DNA from: Megaleporinus macrocephalus
Taxonomy: Eukaryota; Chordata; Actinopteri; Characiformes; Anostomidae
Length of the DNA: 64,000 nucleotides
Assembly (NCBI GenBank): GCA_021613375.1
Contig: CM038722.1
Location: 26,132,441 to 26,196,440 of the forward strand
Direction of reading: 5' to 3'
Part shown: in pieces, positions 52,047 to 64,000 of the stretch
How positions within the stretch are numbered: the first letter of the stretch is position 1
Layout: every line of letters starts with the position of its first letter
Notes under the pieces: generated by a model
Told to the model about the DNA's origin: nothing
Databases searched by the model: none
Seen by the model: only the letters and a program-made list of their open reading frames with translations
Position numbers and translations under genes: made by a program

Positions 52047-52097
52047 GTCATATGGCCACAGTTTCCTGACCACTATGTTTATTCCAGGTGATTCAAT
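52047..52097 (+). repeat. left flank of minisatellite 2 (duplicate of 50058-50107)
   Basis: See 50058-50107. Here the flank is followed by a (CT)16 at 52145-52175 and (CA)11 at 52258-52279 before the repeat array begins. Confidence 0.85.
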
Positions 52098-52141
52098 GAT
52101 TACTAGCTCTCTGACACACTCTTTAAATATGTCTGTCTTAA

Positions 52142-52178
<37 letters not shown>

Positions 52179-52440
52179 CTATCTATCTCTCTTTTTGTTC
52201 TCTATTTCTTTCGCTCTACCAAATTCCACATTTCTTCATAAAGCTCACGTGCATAAACACACACACACACACACACACATACATATAGGGGTGTGGAGGG
52301 AGGTTCCATATAGGGGTATGTGACACTGATAGTATCTGCTGGGGAAACACCACGGGGATCTTACACACCCAATATGCCCTTGTGTGTGTAGGTATTGTCA
52401 CAGCTGACTCATCCTTTACCACAGAGCACAGTAAATGTTC

Positions 52441-55400
52441 CATTCCATGTTAACTGAATGTGATATCTGACTGTGACAACTGACTGTGTTAACTATATGT
52501 GATAGCTGACTGTAATAACTATGATAACTATGATAACCAAAAGTGTTAAACAACTGTGTTATGTGTTTACTGTCTGTGACACTGAACGTGTTAACTGTGT
52601 TATGTGTTTGCTGTCTGTGACACTGAACGTGTTAACTGTGTTATGTTTTTACTGACTGTAACACTGAACGTGTTTACTGACTGTGTTATGTGTTTACTGA
52701 CTGACACTGAATGTGTTAACTGACTGTGTTATGTGTTTACTGACTGTGACACTGAATGTGTTAACTGACTGTGTTATGTGTTTACTGACTGACACTGAAT
52801 GTGTTAACTGACTGTGTTATGTGTTTACTGACTGACACTGAATGTGTTAACTGACTGTGTTATGTGTTTACTGACTGACACTGAATGTGTTAACTGACTG
52901 TGTTATGTGTTTACTGACTGTGACAATGAATGTGTTAACGGACTGTGTTATGTGTTTACTGACTGACACTGAATGTGTTAACTGACTGTGTTGTGTTTAC
53001 TGACTGACACTGAACGTGTTAACTGTGTTATGTGTTTACTGACTGACACTGAATGTGTTAACTGACTGTGTTATGTGTTTACTGACTGACACTGAATGTG
53101 TTAACTGACTGTGTTATATGTTTACTGTCTGTGACACTGAATGTGTTAACTGACTGTGTTATGTGTTTACTGACTGACACTGAATAAGTTAACTGACTGT
53201 GTTATGTGTTTACTGACTGACACTGAATGTGTTAACTGACTGTGTTATGTGTTTACTGACTGTGACACTGAATGTGTTAACTGACTGTGTTATGTGTTTA
53301 CTGACTGACACTGAATGTGTTAACTGACTGTGTTATGTGTTTACTGTATGTGACACTGAATGTGTTAACTGTGTTATATGTTTACTGTATGTGACACTGA
53401 ATGTGTTAACTGACTGTGTTATGTGTTTACTGACTGACACTGAATGTGTTAACTGACTGTGTTATGTGTTTACTGACTGACACTGAATGTGTTAACTGAC
53501 TGTTATGTGTTTACTGACTGTGACACTGAATGTGTTAACTGACTGTGTTATGTGTTTACTGACTGTGACACTGAATGTGTTAACTGACTGTGTTATATGT
53601 TTACTGTATGTGACACTGAATGTGTTAACTGACTGTGTTATGTGTTTACTGACTGTGACACTGAATGTGTTAACTGACTGTGTTATGTGTTTACTGACTG
53701 ACACTGAATGTGATAACTGACTGTGTTATGTGTTTACTGACTGTGACATTGAATGTGTTAACGGACTGTGTTATGTGTTTACTGACTGTGACACTGAATG
53801 TGTTAACTGACTATGTTATGTGTTTACTGACTGACACTGAATGTGTTAACGGACTGCGTTATGTGTTTACTGTCTGTGACACTGAACGTGTTAACTGACT
53901 GTGTTATGTGTTTACTGACTGACACTGAATGTGTTAACTGTGTTATGTGTTTACTGACTGGCACTGAATGTGTTAACTGACTGTGTTATGTGTTTACTGA
54001 CTGACACTGAATGTGTTAACTGACTGTGTTATGTGTTTACTGACTGACACTGAATGTGTTAACTGACTGTGTTATGTGTTTACTGACTGACACTGAATGT
54101 GTTAACTGACTGTGTTATATGTTTACTGTCTGTGACACTGAATGTGTTAACTGACTGTGTTATGTGTTTACTGACTGACACTGAATGTGTTAACTGACTG
54201 TGTTATGTGTTTACTGTATGTGACACTGAATGTGTTAACTGTGTTATATGTTTACTGTATGTGACACTGAATGTGTTAACTGACTGTGTTATGTGTTTAC
54301 TGACTGACACTGAATGTGTTAACTGACTGTGTTATGTGTTTACTGACTGACACTGAATGTGTTAACTGACTGTGTTATATGTTTACTGTATGTGACACTG
54401 AATGTGTTAACTGACTGTGTTATGTGTTTACTGACTGTGACACTGAATGTGTTAACTGACTGTGTTATGTGTTTACTGACTGACACTGAATGTGTTAACT
54501 GACTGTGTTATGTGTTTACTGACTGTGACATTGAATGTGTTAACGGACTGTGTTATGTGTTTACTGACTGTGACACTGAATGTGTTAACTGACTATGTTA
54601 TGTGTTTACTGACTGACACTGAATGTGTTAACGGACTGCGTTATGTGTTTACTGTCTGTGACACTGAACGTGTTAACTGACTGTGTTATGTGTTTACTGA
54701 CTGACACTGAATGTGTTAACTGTGTTATGTGTTTACTGACTGGCACTGAATGTGTTAACTGACTGTGTTATGTGTTTACTGACTGACACTGAATGTGTTA
54801 ACTGACTGTGTTATATGTTTACTGTCTGTGACACTGAATGTGTTAACTGACTGTGTTATGTGTTTACTGACTGACACTGAATGTGTTAACTGACTGTGTT
54901 ATGTGTTTACTGACTGACACTGAATGTGTTAACTGACTGTGTTATATGTTTACCGACTGACACTGAATGTGTTAACTGACTGTGTTATATGTTTACCGTA
55001 TGTGACACTGAATGTGTTAACTGACTGTGTTATATGTTTACTGTATGTGACACTGAATGTGTTAACTGACTGTGTTATGTGTTTACTGACTGACACTGAA
55101 TGTGTTAACTGACTGTGTTATGTGTTTACTGACTGACACTGAATGTGTTAACTGACTGTGTTATGTGTTTACTGACTGTGACACTGAATGTGTTAACTGA
55201 CTGTGTTATGTGTTTACTGACTGACACTGAATGTGTTAACTGACTGTGTTATGTGTTTACTGTCTGTGACACTGAACGTGTTAACTGACTGTGTTATGTG
55301 TTTACTGACTGACACTGAATGTGTTAACTGACTGTGTTATGTGTTTACTGTCTGTGACACTGAACGTGTTAACTGACTGTGTTATGTGTTTACTGACTGA

Positions 55401-58225
55401 CACTGAATGTGTTAACTGACTGTGTTATGTGTTTACTGACTGACACTGAATGTGTTAACTGTGTTATGTGTTTACTGACTGTGACACTGAATGTGTTAAC
55501 TGACTGTGTTATGTGTTTACTGACTGACACTGAATGTGATAACTGACTGTGTTATGTGTTTACTGACTGTGACATTGAATGTGTTAACGGACTGTGTTAT
55601 GTGTTTACTGACTGTGACAGTGAATGTGTTAACTGACTATGTTATGTGTTTACTGACTGACACTGAATGTGTTAACGGACTGTGTTATGTGTTTACTGTC
55701 TGTGACACTGAACGTGTTAACTGACTGTGTTATGTGTTTACTGACTGACACTGAATGTGTTAACTGTGTTATGTGTTTACTGACTGGCACTGAATGTGTT
55801 AACTGACTGTGTTATGTGTTTACTGACTGACACTGAATGTGTTAACTGACTGTGTTATGTGTTTACTGACTGACACTGAACGTGTTAACTGACTGTGTTA
55901 TGTGTTTACTGACTGACACTGAATGTGTTAACTGACTGTGTTATATGTTTACTGTCTGTGACACTGAATGTGTTAACTGACTGTGTTATGTGTTTACTGA
56001 CTGACACTGAATGTGTTAACTGACTGTGTTATGTGTTTACTGTATGTGACACTGAATGTGTTAACTGTGTTATATGTTTACTGTATGTGACACTGAATGT
56101 GTTAACTGACTGTGTTATGTGTTTACTGACTGACACTGAATGTGTTAACTGACTGTGTTATGTGTTTACTGACTGACACTGAATGTGTTAACTGACTGTG
56201 TTATATGTTTACTGTATGTGACACTGAATGTGTTAACTGACTGTGTTATGTGTTTACTGACTGTGACACTGAATGTGTTAACTGACTGTGTTATGTGTTT
56301 ACTGACTGACACTGAATGTGTTAACTGACTGTGTTATGTGTTTACTGACTGTGACATTGAATGTGTTAACGGACTGTGTTATGTGTTTACTGACTGTGAC
56401 ACTGAATGTGTTAACTGACTATGTTATGTGTTTACTGACTGACACTGAATGTGTTAACGGACTGCGTTATGTGTTTACTGTCTGTGACACTGAACGTGTT
56501 AACTGACTGTGTTATGTGTTTACTGACTGACACTGAATGTGTTAACTGTGTTATGTGTTTACTGACTGGCACTGAATGTGTTAACTGACTGTGTTATGTG
56601 TTTACTGACTGACACTGAATGTGTTAACTGACTGTGTTATATGTTTACTGTCTGTGACACTGAATGTGTTAACTGACTGTGTTATGTGTTTACTGACTGA
56701 CACTGAATGTGTTAACTGACTGTGTTATGTGTTTACTGACTGACACTGAATGTGTTAACTGACTGTGTTATATGTTTACCGTATGTGACACTGAATGTGT
56801 TAACTGACTGTGTTATATGTTTACTGTATGTGACACTGAATGTGTTAACTGACTGTGTTATGTGTTTACTGACTGACACTGAATGTGTTAACTGACTGTG
56901 TTATGTGTTTACTGACTGACACTGAATGTGTTAACTGACTGTGTTATGTGTTTACTGACTGTGACACTGAATGTGTTAACTGACTGTGTTATGTGTTTAC
57001 TGACTGACACTGAATGTGTTAACTGACTGTGTTATGTGTTTACTGTCTGTGACACTGAACGTGTTAACTGACTGTGTTATGTGTTTACTGACTGACACTG
57101 AATGTGTTAACTGACTGTGTTATGTGTTTACTGACTGACACTGAATGTGTTAACTGTGTTATGTGTTTACTGACTGTGACATTGAATGTGTTAACGGACT
57201 GTGTTATGTGTTTACTGACTGTGACAGTGAATGTGTTAACTGACTATGTTATGTGTTTACTGACTGACACTGAATGTGTTAACGGACTGTGTTATGTGTT
57301 TACTGTCTGTGACACTGAACGTGTTAACTGACTGTGTTATGTGTTTACTGACTGACACTGAATGTGTTAACTGACTGTGTTATGTGTTTACTGACTGACA
57401 CTGAATGTGTTAACTGTGTTATGTGTTTACTGACTGACACTGAATGTGTTAACTGACTGTGTTATGTGTTTACTGACTGACACTGAATGTGTTAACTGAC
57501 TGTGTTATATGTTTACTGTCTGTGACACTGAATGTGTTAACTGACTGTGTTATGTGTTTACTGACTGACACTGAATGTGTTAACTGACTGTGTTATGTGT
57601 TTACTGACTGACACTGAATGTGTTAACTGACTGTGTTATATGTTTACTGTCTGTGACACTGAATGTGTTAACTGACTGTGTTATGTGTTTACTGACTGAC
57701 ACTGAATGTGTTAACTGACTGTGTTATGTGTTTACTGACTGACACTGAATGTGTTAACTGACTGTGTTATGTGTTTACTGACTGTGACACTGAATGTGTT
57801 AACTGACTGTTATGTGTTTACTGACTGACACTGAATGTGTTAACTGACTGTGTTATATGTTTACTGTATGTGACACTGAATGTGTTAACTGACTGTGTTA
57901 TATGTTTACTGTATGTGACACTGAATGTGTTAACTGACTGTGTTATGTGTTTACTGACTGACACTGAATGTGTTAACTGACTGTGTTATGTGTTTACTGA
58001 CTGACACTGAATGTGTTAACTGACTATGTTATGTGTTTACTGACTGACACTGAATGTGTTAACGGACTGTGTTATGTGTTTACTGACTGTGACACTGAAT
58101 GTGTTAAGGGACTGTGTTATGTGTTTACTGACTATGACACTGAATGTGTTGACTGATTCTGATAACTGACTGTGACACTGAATGTGTTGACTGATTCTGA
58201 TAACTGACTGTGATATCTGAAGGTG
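52441..58225 (+). repeat. minisatellite 2 (43/45-bp unit, nested higher-order repeats)
   Basis: The unit is CTGTGTTATGTGTTTACTGA, then CTGACACTGA or CTGTGACACTGA, then ATGTGTTAACTGA: 43 or 45 bases, the last part being the 13-mer type of minisatellite 1. About 130 units over 5.8 kb. A marked variant block with gacattgaatgtgttaacgg starts at 53745, 54527, 55571, 56353 and 57178, spaced 782, 1044, 782 and 825, so 1,826-bp (782+1044) blocks are duplicated. The GTTAAC palindrome recurs in nearly every unit. 62-75 residue frames occur where 45-bp units follow each other; they are not genes. Confidence 0.95.
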
Positions 58226-58301
58226 TTAATTGACTGTGTTTACTAATTGTGATTTCAAAACCATGAAATGACAAAAACATTATAATAATATAAGGGATGT
58301 T

Positions 58302-58356
58302 CAACAAATTAATTCAAAGCATAGCAACAACTCTTCTACATACTAGCAGAAATATC
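58302..58356 (+). repeat. right flank of minisatellite 2 (duplicate of 51850-51906)
   Basis: See 51850-51906. Similarity fades soon after agaaatat. Confidence 0.8.
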
Positions 58357-61300
58357 ACATGGACTACACCACTTAGCCAAAACAAGTCAATCAGAAACGG
58401 CTCTAATTTGCATATGACTGACTGGTCACACTTGTTCTTGTGCATTACTAACAGTGTTTGCATTTCTAAGAGGCATGTACCCTTAGGAAAAGAGGTAAGT
58501 GACAGAGAAAATCAGAGAAAAATGTTTTCCAGAGAGATGTCCTGACGTAGTTTGGTCAGCTACCTTTTGCCTGCAAGATGAATCACTGACCAAACAGTGT
58601 TTAGCTTCCCCCAAAACATAAGTAGCTATAAATATTTAAAACATTGCAGTGTAGGCATTTCTTAGTCCATTCTTTTTAATAGACCTCTTACAGTCAGCGT
58701 CATACCCAAATAAGGAATATCAAGCTGTTTTTTTTAATGAGAAAATAAGAGCCATTTCCAATAAGTATTGTTATTGCATTCTCTGGTAAACAAAAGTTTT
58801 CAAAAGCTTACATTTGGTCCTGTCTTTACCAAAATACCCTACACAAGCCAGCAAGCTTTGTCAGGTGTGGTAATTAGGTTGCTTTGGCAGTAGTAGCCAA
58901 AAATACACACAAACACAAAGTGAAATGTTTTTTTTGGATGATACTAAACCCGAGTGTCACATTAAACATCCAACAATGAACGCTGGAATGAAAAATAATA
59001 TGTACTTAATAGAACACAGCTTCAAAGCCGCCGATCAGACCAGATCTGAGAACTGGGTGGCTAAAGACAGCTAAAGCTTGATTGACAGCACTCAGTTCAA
59101 CACTCGCAGCCTACTCTGCCACTCATATAGATAAATAACTAACATCATTATCCAGCTAAAGGATCACAAACAAATACAGATGGATGGATGAACAAACAAA
59201 TGCACGAAGGAACAGACAAACAGACATATAGACGGACAAACAAACGGATGTGCAATGCAACGTGTAAAAGAAAGAAGAGATGAACAAGCAATGTTTGTGC
59301 ATGGATAAAAAAAATAATGGGCACCGGACACCTACAGACAGGGAGTCTAGCTTGATGCAGCTTGGTTAGTTTCTCTGACTTTCAAACTGTTTTCTGTGGG
59401 CGGGGCAGGAGCTGTGATTGGCAAGGAGAGTGCTTCCAGAAGCGTGACTTACTGCATGCACTCTGTTCGCCTGCAATAACAAGATTAACCTAATTAGACA
59501 GAAAACACATTCAGCTTCTTTAAAGTTTGAGTAGCTGGAGTTGTTATATAATGATGTTTATTTAACAAGGAAGATGTTCCAAATCTTAGGCTTTTTTTTG
59601 GGGGGGGGGTGTTCATACAGTAGATTCACAAACATCAAACAGAAGAACAACTGCAGGAGATGAAAGAAACTGGCATCTAGAAACTGACATATACAGAAAG
59701 TGTTTGTATATATAGGATTCAAAGTAATTGATTACTGGTCACTGATTAAGTCATTAAGGCCTGAGAATTTATTAGGAAGTCGTTATGACACATTCATCTA
59801 TACTGTGAAGGTTACTTATCTTGCTTTGTTGTTCTCCATTCATCAGTGTTTTACTGATTCGGCTTCATCTGATATAAATTAGATTTTGCAGCTCACTAAT
59901 AAACGCTTTAGAAAGATGCTCTTACTGTAAAATGGTGCTAATTTAGCTTATGACTCCAATATTTAAATAATAGGCATACAAATCAAAGAGTTGGAAAACA
60001 TCCCAGATGAGCTTTTCCACCATGTTACTTGAGTAACTGTGACGTAGTAGGAGAGGTAGATACAAATTTTTGTTTTAATTATTAGCCATACATGAACAAA
60101 AAACAGAAATCCAAAAACAACATCCACTCTATCACACTTCAGCCACATATATATATATATATAACAATACCAAACAAGGACAGGCACAAACAGAGGGTAG
60201 ACAAATGGAACAGGGAACACCTGGGACCAGGAGGAGACACAAACTCAAGACAAGAGGAGCACATGGGAATGACAGGACATAAACAAGGACATAGACTGAC
60301 TGAAGGAAAACAGGGCATGACCGTGACAGTAACTGGAGAGCAGGTATCCTCAATATCGATGGGTCCAAGCGATGTATGACTGTCTTTCATGGAATCAGCA
60401 TGAAAGCTTACAGATTTAGAATGTACCTGCTTTTACTATGATAAAAAGTTCCGAAAGCTAAGTTCTAAAAGTGAGAGCATCATCACTGCCTCACAGCGTC
60501 CCTCACTCCCTCTGACAACGTCTTCTACAGTATCTTCAAATCCTCCGCCATAATGTATATGCTGGAAAAGCAGAGGTAGCTTCTTCTTATATTTGGCTAA
60601 TAATGACCCTGTTGGTGTGAGATATGGTGTGTTTAAGATTTGCACAGTTCTTATGAGAGGTCTTGTGTCTGTTCCTTCAAAGTTGTGTAGCGCTACAGCA
60701 GGTCCTTAGTGGCAATGACACAGACGCCATACTCCCTATTATAAGTCAGTGTACCATCAAAAAGATTCGGAAGCTGTTATTTTGAGGTCAAATTGTTACT
60801 TAATGTTGCTTTAATGACCTTAAAATGAGAGGATCCAGTGATATTTGGTGGGGAGGTGTACCATTTTTGCTTTCCACAGCAGCAATTTTGAAATAAAATA
60901 AATAAATACATTTTCCCATAGACACAACTGGCTCAGACTGACTGATGGTCTTGTGACACCAGATACAAAAGGATGACCAACAGTGGTCTACACTCAAGAC
61001 AGTGTTAACACTAAGGCAGTTCTCTTCTATTTTGACTGGAATTAAATCAGTTGATCTGGTTACCACATAAAATACATTGTTTTATGTTGTACTAAAAATA
61101 TGTGTATAGTGCATCCAGATGTTACTGCAGAGTTCATGCTGCCTGGAATGCAGCCTTCAATTATGACTAATGCTTCTAGACAAAAGTTTAGAAGACTTCT
61201 CACGTATTTAGGCACCAAACAAAGAACTCAGCTACCTTCATACTTTACCCTTGTTAAGCCTTGGTATGTTGTACATGTAACTTATGCTCTGGGTTGACAT

Positions 61301-61824
61301 GACAGTGGTATTTAATGTGCACTGTGAAAGTGTCTCCGTGTTGACAGTTAATAGACACTTTAAGTTCTTCAAACAGATAAATGACTGCTCAATATAGGTG
61401 ACAAGGCACATGACGAGGTGCTATTTTCCCACCACCGCCCGAAGACCATGTTTTAATTATGATCTCTGCAACTTGCATTATGTAGTCCCTTAAGGTTTAC
61501 ATTGATTTATACCCTCCCAAGTATTTGTCAAATTATATTTGAAAATATAATTTAAAAATAATGGGGTTTTCTTTAGTTGACATTTTACTGATCGTGTTAT
61601 GGACTTATTAACTCCACATTGTAGTGAATTAGTAGCTTTGCTTGCATTTGGTCACACCCTTGACTTGAGGTTTATATTGTAACGTTGGCATAGTCTATTC
61701 GAGAAGTATTATTTTACCCGGGGAGTGGTGTGAGTAGAGTAATTACTGAATAATAGTTTTTAAAAGTCTGGTTAGTTATAATTACAGAGTGAATTATCTG
61801 CTATAGCTTTTCTTAGAGAAAATA
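58357..61824. other. intergenic, no gene seen
   Basis: Mostly unique-looking, AT-rich. Contains GACA/AACA-rich low complexity at 59165-59250, a (G)n run at 59598-59609 and a short (AT)n at 60147-60162. Short frames at 60092-60379 and 60139-60390 overlap low-complexity DNA and resemble no known protein. Confidence 0.4.
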
Positions 61825-62535
61825 AGTATACTTAAAGTTCATTTTATTAAGTATACTTTATGCAGTTACTATACTAATGTCATTGTACTAGTAGTACACT
61901 TGTATATGTACTATTTTAATATTTCTTGGGACTTTCTAGCTTTTAAAAGTATACTTTTAAGTACACTTTAAGTGTAAGAGTAGTAAACCAAGTATACAAC
62001 TAGTTTACATCTTTTGTACTGCAACTACACTAAAAGTAATCTTAAGGGTTTACTGTTTGTAAGCTTGTAAGTTTTCTTTAAGTAAAATTAATACTTATAA
62101 TTTACTACTTATATTATTGTTATATTTAAAGTATATGACTAGGTTTAAGCTTTTTTTTCTACTTTAAACAGAACTTAACAAAGTTTACTTACTCACCATT
62201 GGACACGTAAAATAAACAAGACACACTCAGATTAAGAAACATATTTGTCTCTTTATAAATCTTTATGAATCAAATTTTAAATAAATATTGTACTGAATGT
62301 GTTTTTGTGCTGAGCAAGAATACTTACTTCTACTATCTCAATCAAAAGATTAAGTACAAGTAAAGGCCAAATATACTTAGACTGTTCTTGTCAGTATAAC
62401 CCCAGCATACTTAAGTATACCTGTGTTTAGTATATCACTGAGAAGTACATCAAAGGTAAACTGAAAGCAAACTCACTTTCTTTTAGTTCAAAAGAAGTAA
62501 ACTAATGGTACACTTGAATAAACCTCTGTTTTGTA
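61825..62535. repeat. palindromic AAGTATACTT-rich repeat, about 700 bp
   Basis: Dense in aagtatacttaaag, ttttaagtacactttaagt, acttaagtatacctgtg and related words in both orientations. This is the form of a common fish non-autonomous DNA transposon whose two halves are largely inverted complements. No ORF. Confidence 0.6.
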
Positions 62536-63254
62536 AGAGTTGCCAAACTAAGAGCTCCTCAGCAACAGTAGTCCTGCTCGAATCAACATCTCTGTAATGT
62601 CAAAACAAAACCAGGTAAAAGGAAACTAACATTAGCTTCATAATAACCAGTTACTTGTTCAATGTAGCAGCTACATTCTGGGGCCATCATAATTATAACT
62701 GCTGCACCACTTAAGGTAGAACAAGAACATTCAAACAAAAAGAAACTGACTAGCTTTACAGAAATTAGTGTCTCCCTTTATTGGCTTTTTGTGACCCAAA
62801 GACGAGGCTGTCTGCCAAAACGAAGCTTGATTCGATTCTTAATCCCTAATCAGTGACAAGTCACCTCAGCATTTTTAGTAATGGCCAAATTACAAGGAGA
62901 AGGTGAATATAGTATTTTAGAAGCAGCACAATTTCTGTGTTGTTAGGCATTTGGTAAATTGAATGAACACGCTTTACTAGCCTAATGCTAGTCTGTATGC
63001 TGGCTAGCTATGCCGCAAGTTGTTATTGCTGTTAAATCTTGTATGCTGTACAAATCTGCCAGTCAAATTATGCACTTGTTATATTACCGGACCTCCTCTG
63101 GTAAAACTAATCCCGTTTGGGCTTTAGACGCAGGAACCATAGTGCCTAGCATGCTTTGTAGTGAGGTAGAATTATCACCAGAAATAACTCTTTCTTGATG
63201 TCTATGTAACATATTACAGAGATCTAGCCTCACTCGGTCCTTACTAGCTTACCG
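62536..63254. other. intergenic, no gene seen
   Basis: Unique-looking; no feature assigned. Confidence 0.4.
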
Positions 63255-63477
63255 TAATGTCAAATTAGTCCAACATGACAGGATAAAGAAGTAGTACTCA
63301 CCTGACGGTGTGTTCTTACCTCCTGTCCAACCTCATGTTGAAGGTTCTGCTCCTGGTTAGATCATTTAACAGATAGCCAATGAAAGGAAGAGTAAACACA
63401 ATGAACAACAATGATTATTACCACCACTACACGCTCTTGGTAACAAACTGTGTTTGAAAGAAAACAAAATGGGTGAT
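63255..63477. repeat. dispersed repeat (partner at 45320-45700)
   Basis: See 45320-45700. This copy is followed directly by a reversed MITE family 1 copy. Confidence 0.65.
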
Positions 63478-63612
63478 ATGTGGTGGAAATGTTCCAAAAC
63501 CACTTGGAAAAAATTCTGGTTCCAATGACTTACATTGAAAGTAAAGTATGTTTTTGGTCTCTCCAGTAAAGTTGCAGTTTTGGAGATTTTCACTGGACAG
63601 CGACAATATACA
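63478..63612 (-). mobile_element. MITE family 1, copy 8 (reverse, partial)
   Basis: Reverse-strand landmarks ggaaatgttccaaaaccact, attctggttccaatgactta, ctctccagtaaagttgcag and the terminal ttttcactggacagcgacaat. One end only; the other end is missing. Confidence 0.83.
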
Positions 63613-64000
63613 TTTACTATTCACAAACGAACCATTAAAATGATTCCCCTCTGAACATAGCAAGAAGAAGAATGCTATTTAAATAAGGTCTCTGTGATGT
63701 ATCAACTTTCTAAGAGAATATAAGTTAAAAATGTCCTCTTATAGGGAAAACACAGCTGTATTTTAATATACATTACTGTTTATTATCTGAATTTAACATA
63801 TTAGAAAAGAAATAAAAAGTTATATCACCTTTTATATGTTATATTTTCCTTTTTTCCAATGAAACTCTGCCTTTTTGAAACAGAAACTATGAAAACAGAA
63901 ACTATTTTCTTACTACATTTTTTTCTATATAGAGCTTTTACAGCACATTAGTTTCTTATATTTGAAACAGTCTGTTTACACCCAGGCATGGCATTTGCAG
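63613..64000. other. intergenic, no gene seen
   Basis: AT-rich tail of the window with no assigned feature. Confidence 0.4.

Noticed and set aside
53505..57331. Repeated 62-75 residue frames (MLTDCVMCLLTVTLNV type)
   Set aside because: They arise where 45-bp minisatellite units keep phase. Identical copies at 53710, 54492, 55536 and 56318 follow the higher-order repeat, not genes.
52441..58225. CRISPR-like regular repeats
   Set aside because: Units are contiguous, without unique spacers, in a vertebrate genome with introns; this is a minisatellite.

Overview
This is vertebrate, almost certainly teleost, nuclear DNA. Coding exons are tiny and carry GT-AG splice sites, introns are kilobases long, microsatellites are dense, and several repeat types are ones I recognise from fish genomes (Tc1-like remnants, palindromic MITEs, a LINE tail ending in repeated TTGAATC, SINE/LINE tails ending in ATGG repeats). 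The repeat flavour suggests an otophysan fish (catfish, characin or knifefish), but that is an impression only.

The one protein-coding gene I can support is on the + strand: a KLF12-type Krueppel-like factor (klf12; klf12a versus klf12b cannot be decided here). Five coding exons at 14542-14608, 16812-17355, 23569-23707, 33169-33326 and 35330-35511 join in frame (phases 0, 1, 2, 1) into 362 codons plus a stop. They carry a short conserved N-terminal segment, a CtBP-binding PVDLS motif, a serine-rich repressor region, an acidic conserved block and three C-terminal C2H2 zinc fingers. The 3' UTR appears to run to an AATAAA at 38225. The start codon and first coding exon were not found and probably lie upstream. 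A 63-nt exon known from mammalian KLF12, between the acidic block and the fingers, was not found either.

Region by region: 1-14.5 kb is upstream or first-intron DNA with a GA-rich block, a Tc1 remnant, a clean TTAA-flanked piggyBac-like MITE and GC-richer unique stretches that could be conserved regulatory DNA. 14.5-35.5 kb is the exon/intron body, crowded with MITEs, AT/CA microsatellites, a 171-bp tandem repeat, an internally deleted LTR element and a 2-kb trinucleotide array with its own higher-order period. 35.5-38.2 kb is the 3' UTR. 38.2-64 kb is intergenic: a Tc1-like pseudogene, more MITEs, SINE/LINE tails, and two related GT-rich minisatellites (50.1-51.8 kb and 52.4-58.2 kb) that share flanking sequence and look like the two halves of an old tandem duplication.

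I see no prokaryotic-type system, no CRISPR array and no new gene family. The most unusual structures are the paired minisatellites with nested higher-order repeats, the alternating 96/93-bp order inside the trinucleotide array, and the repeated adjacency of MITE ends to long (AT)n tracts.
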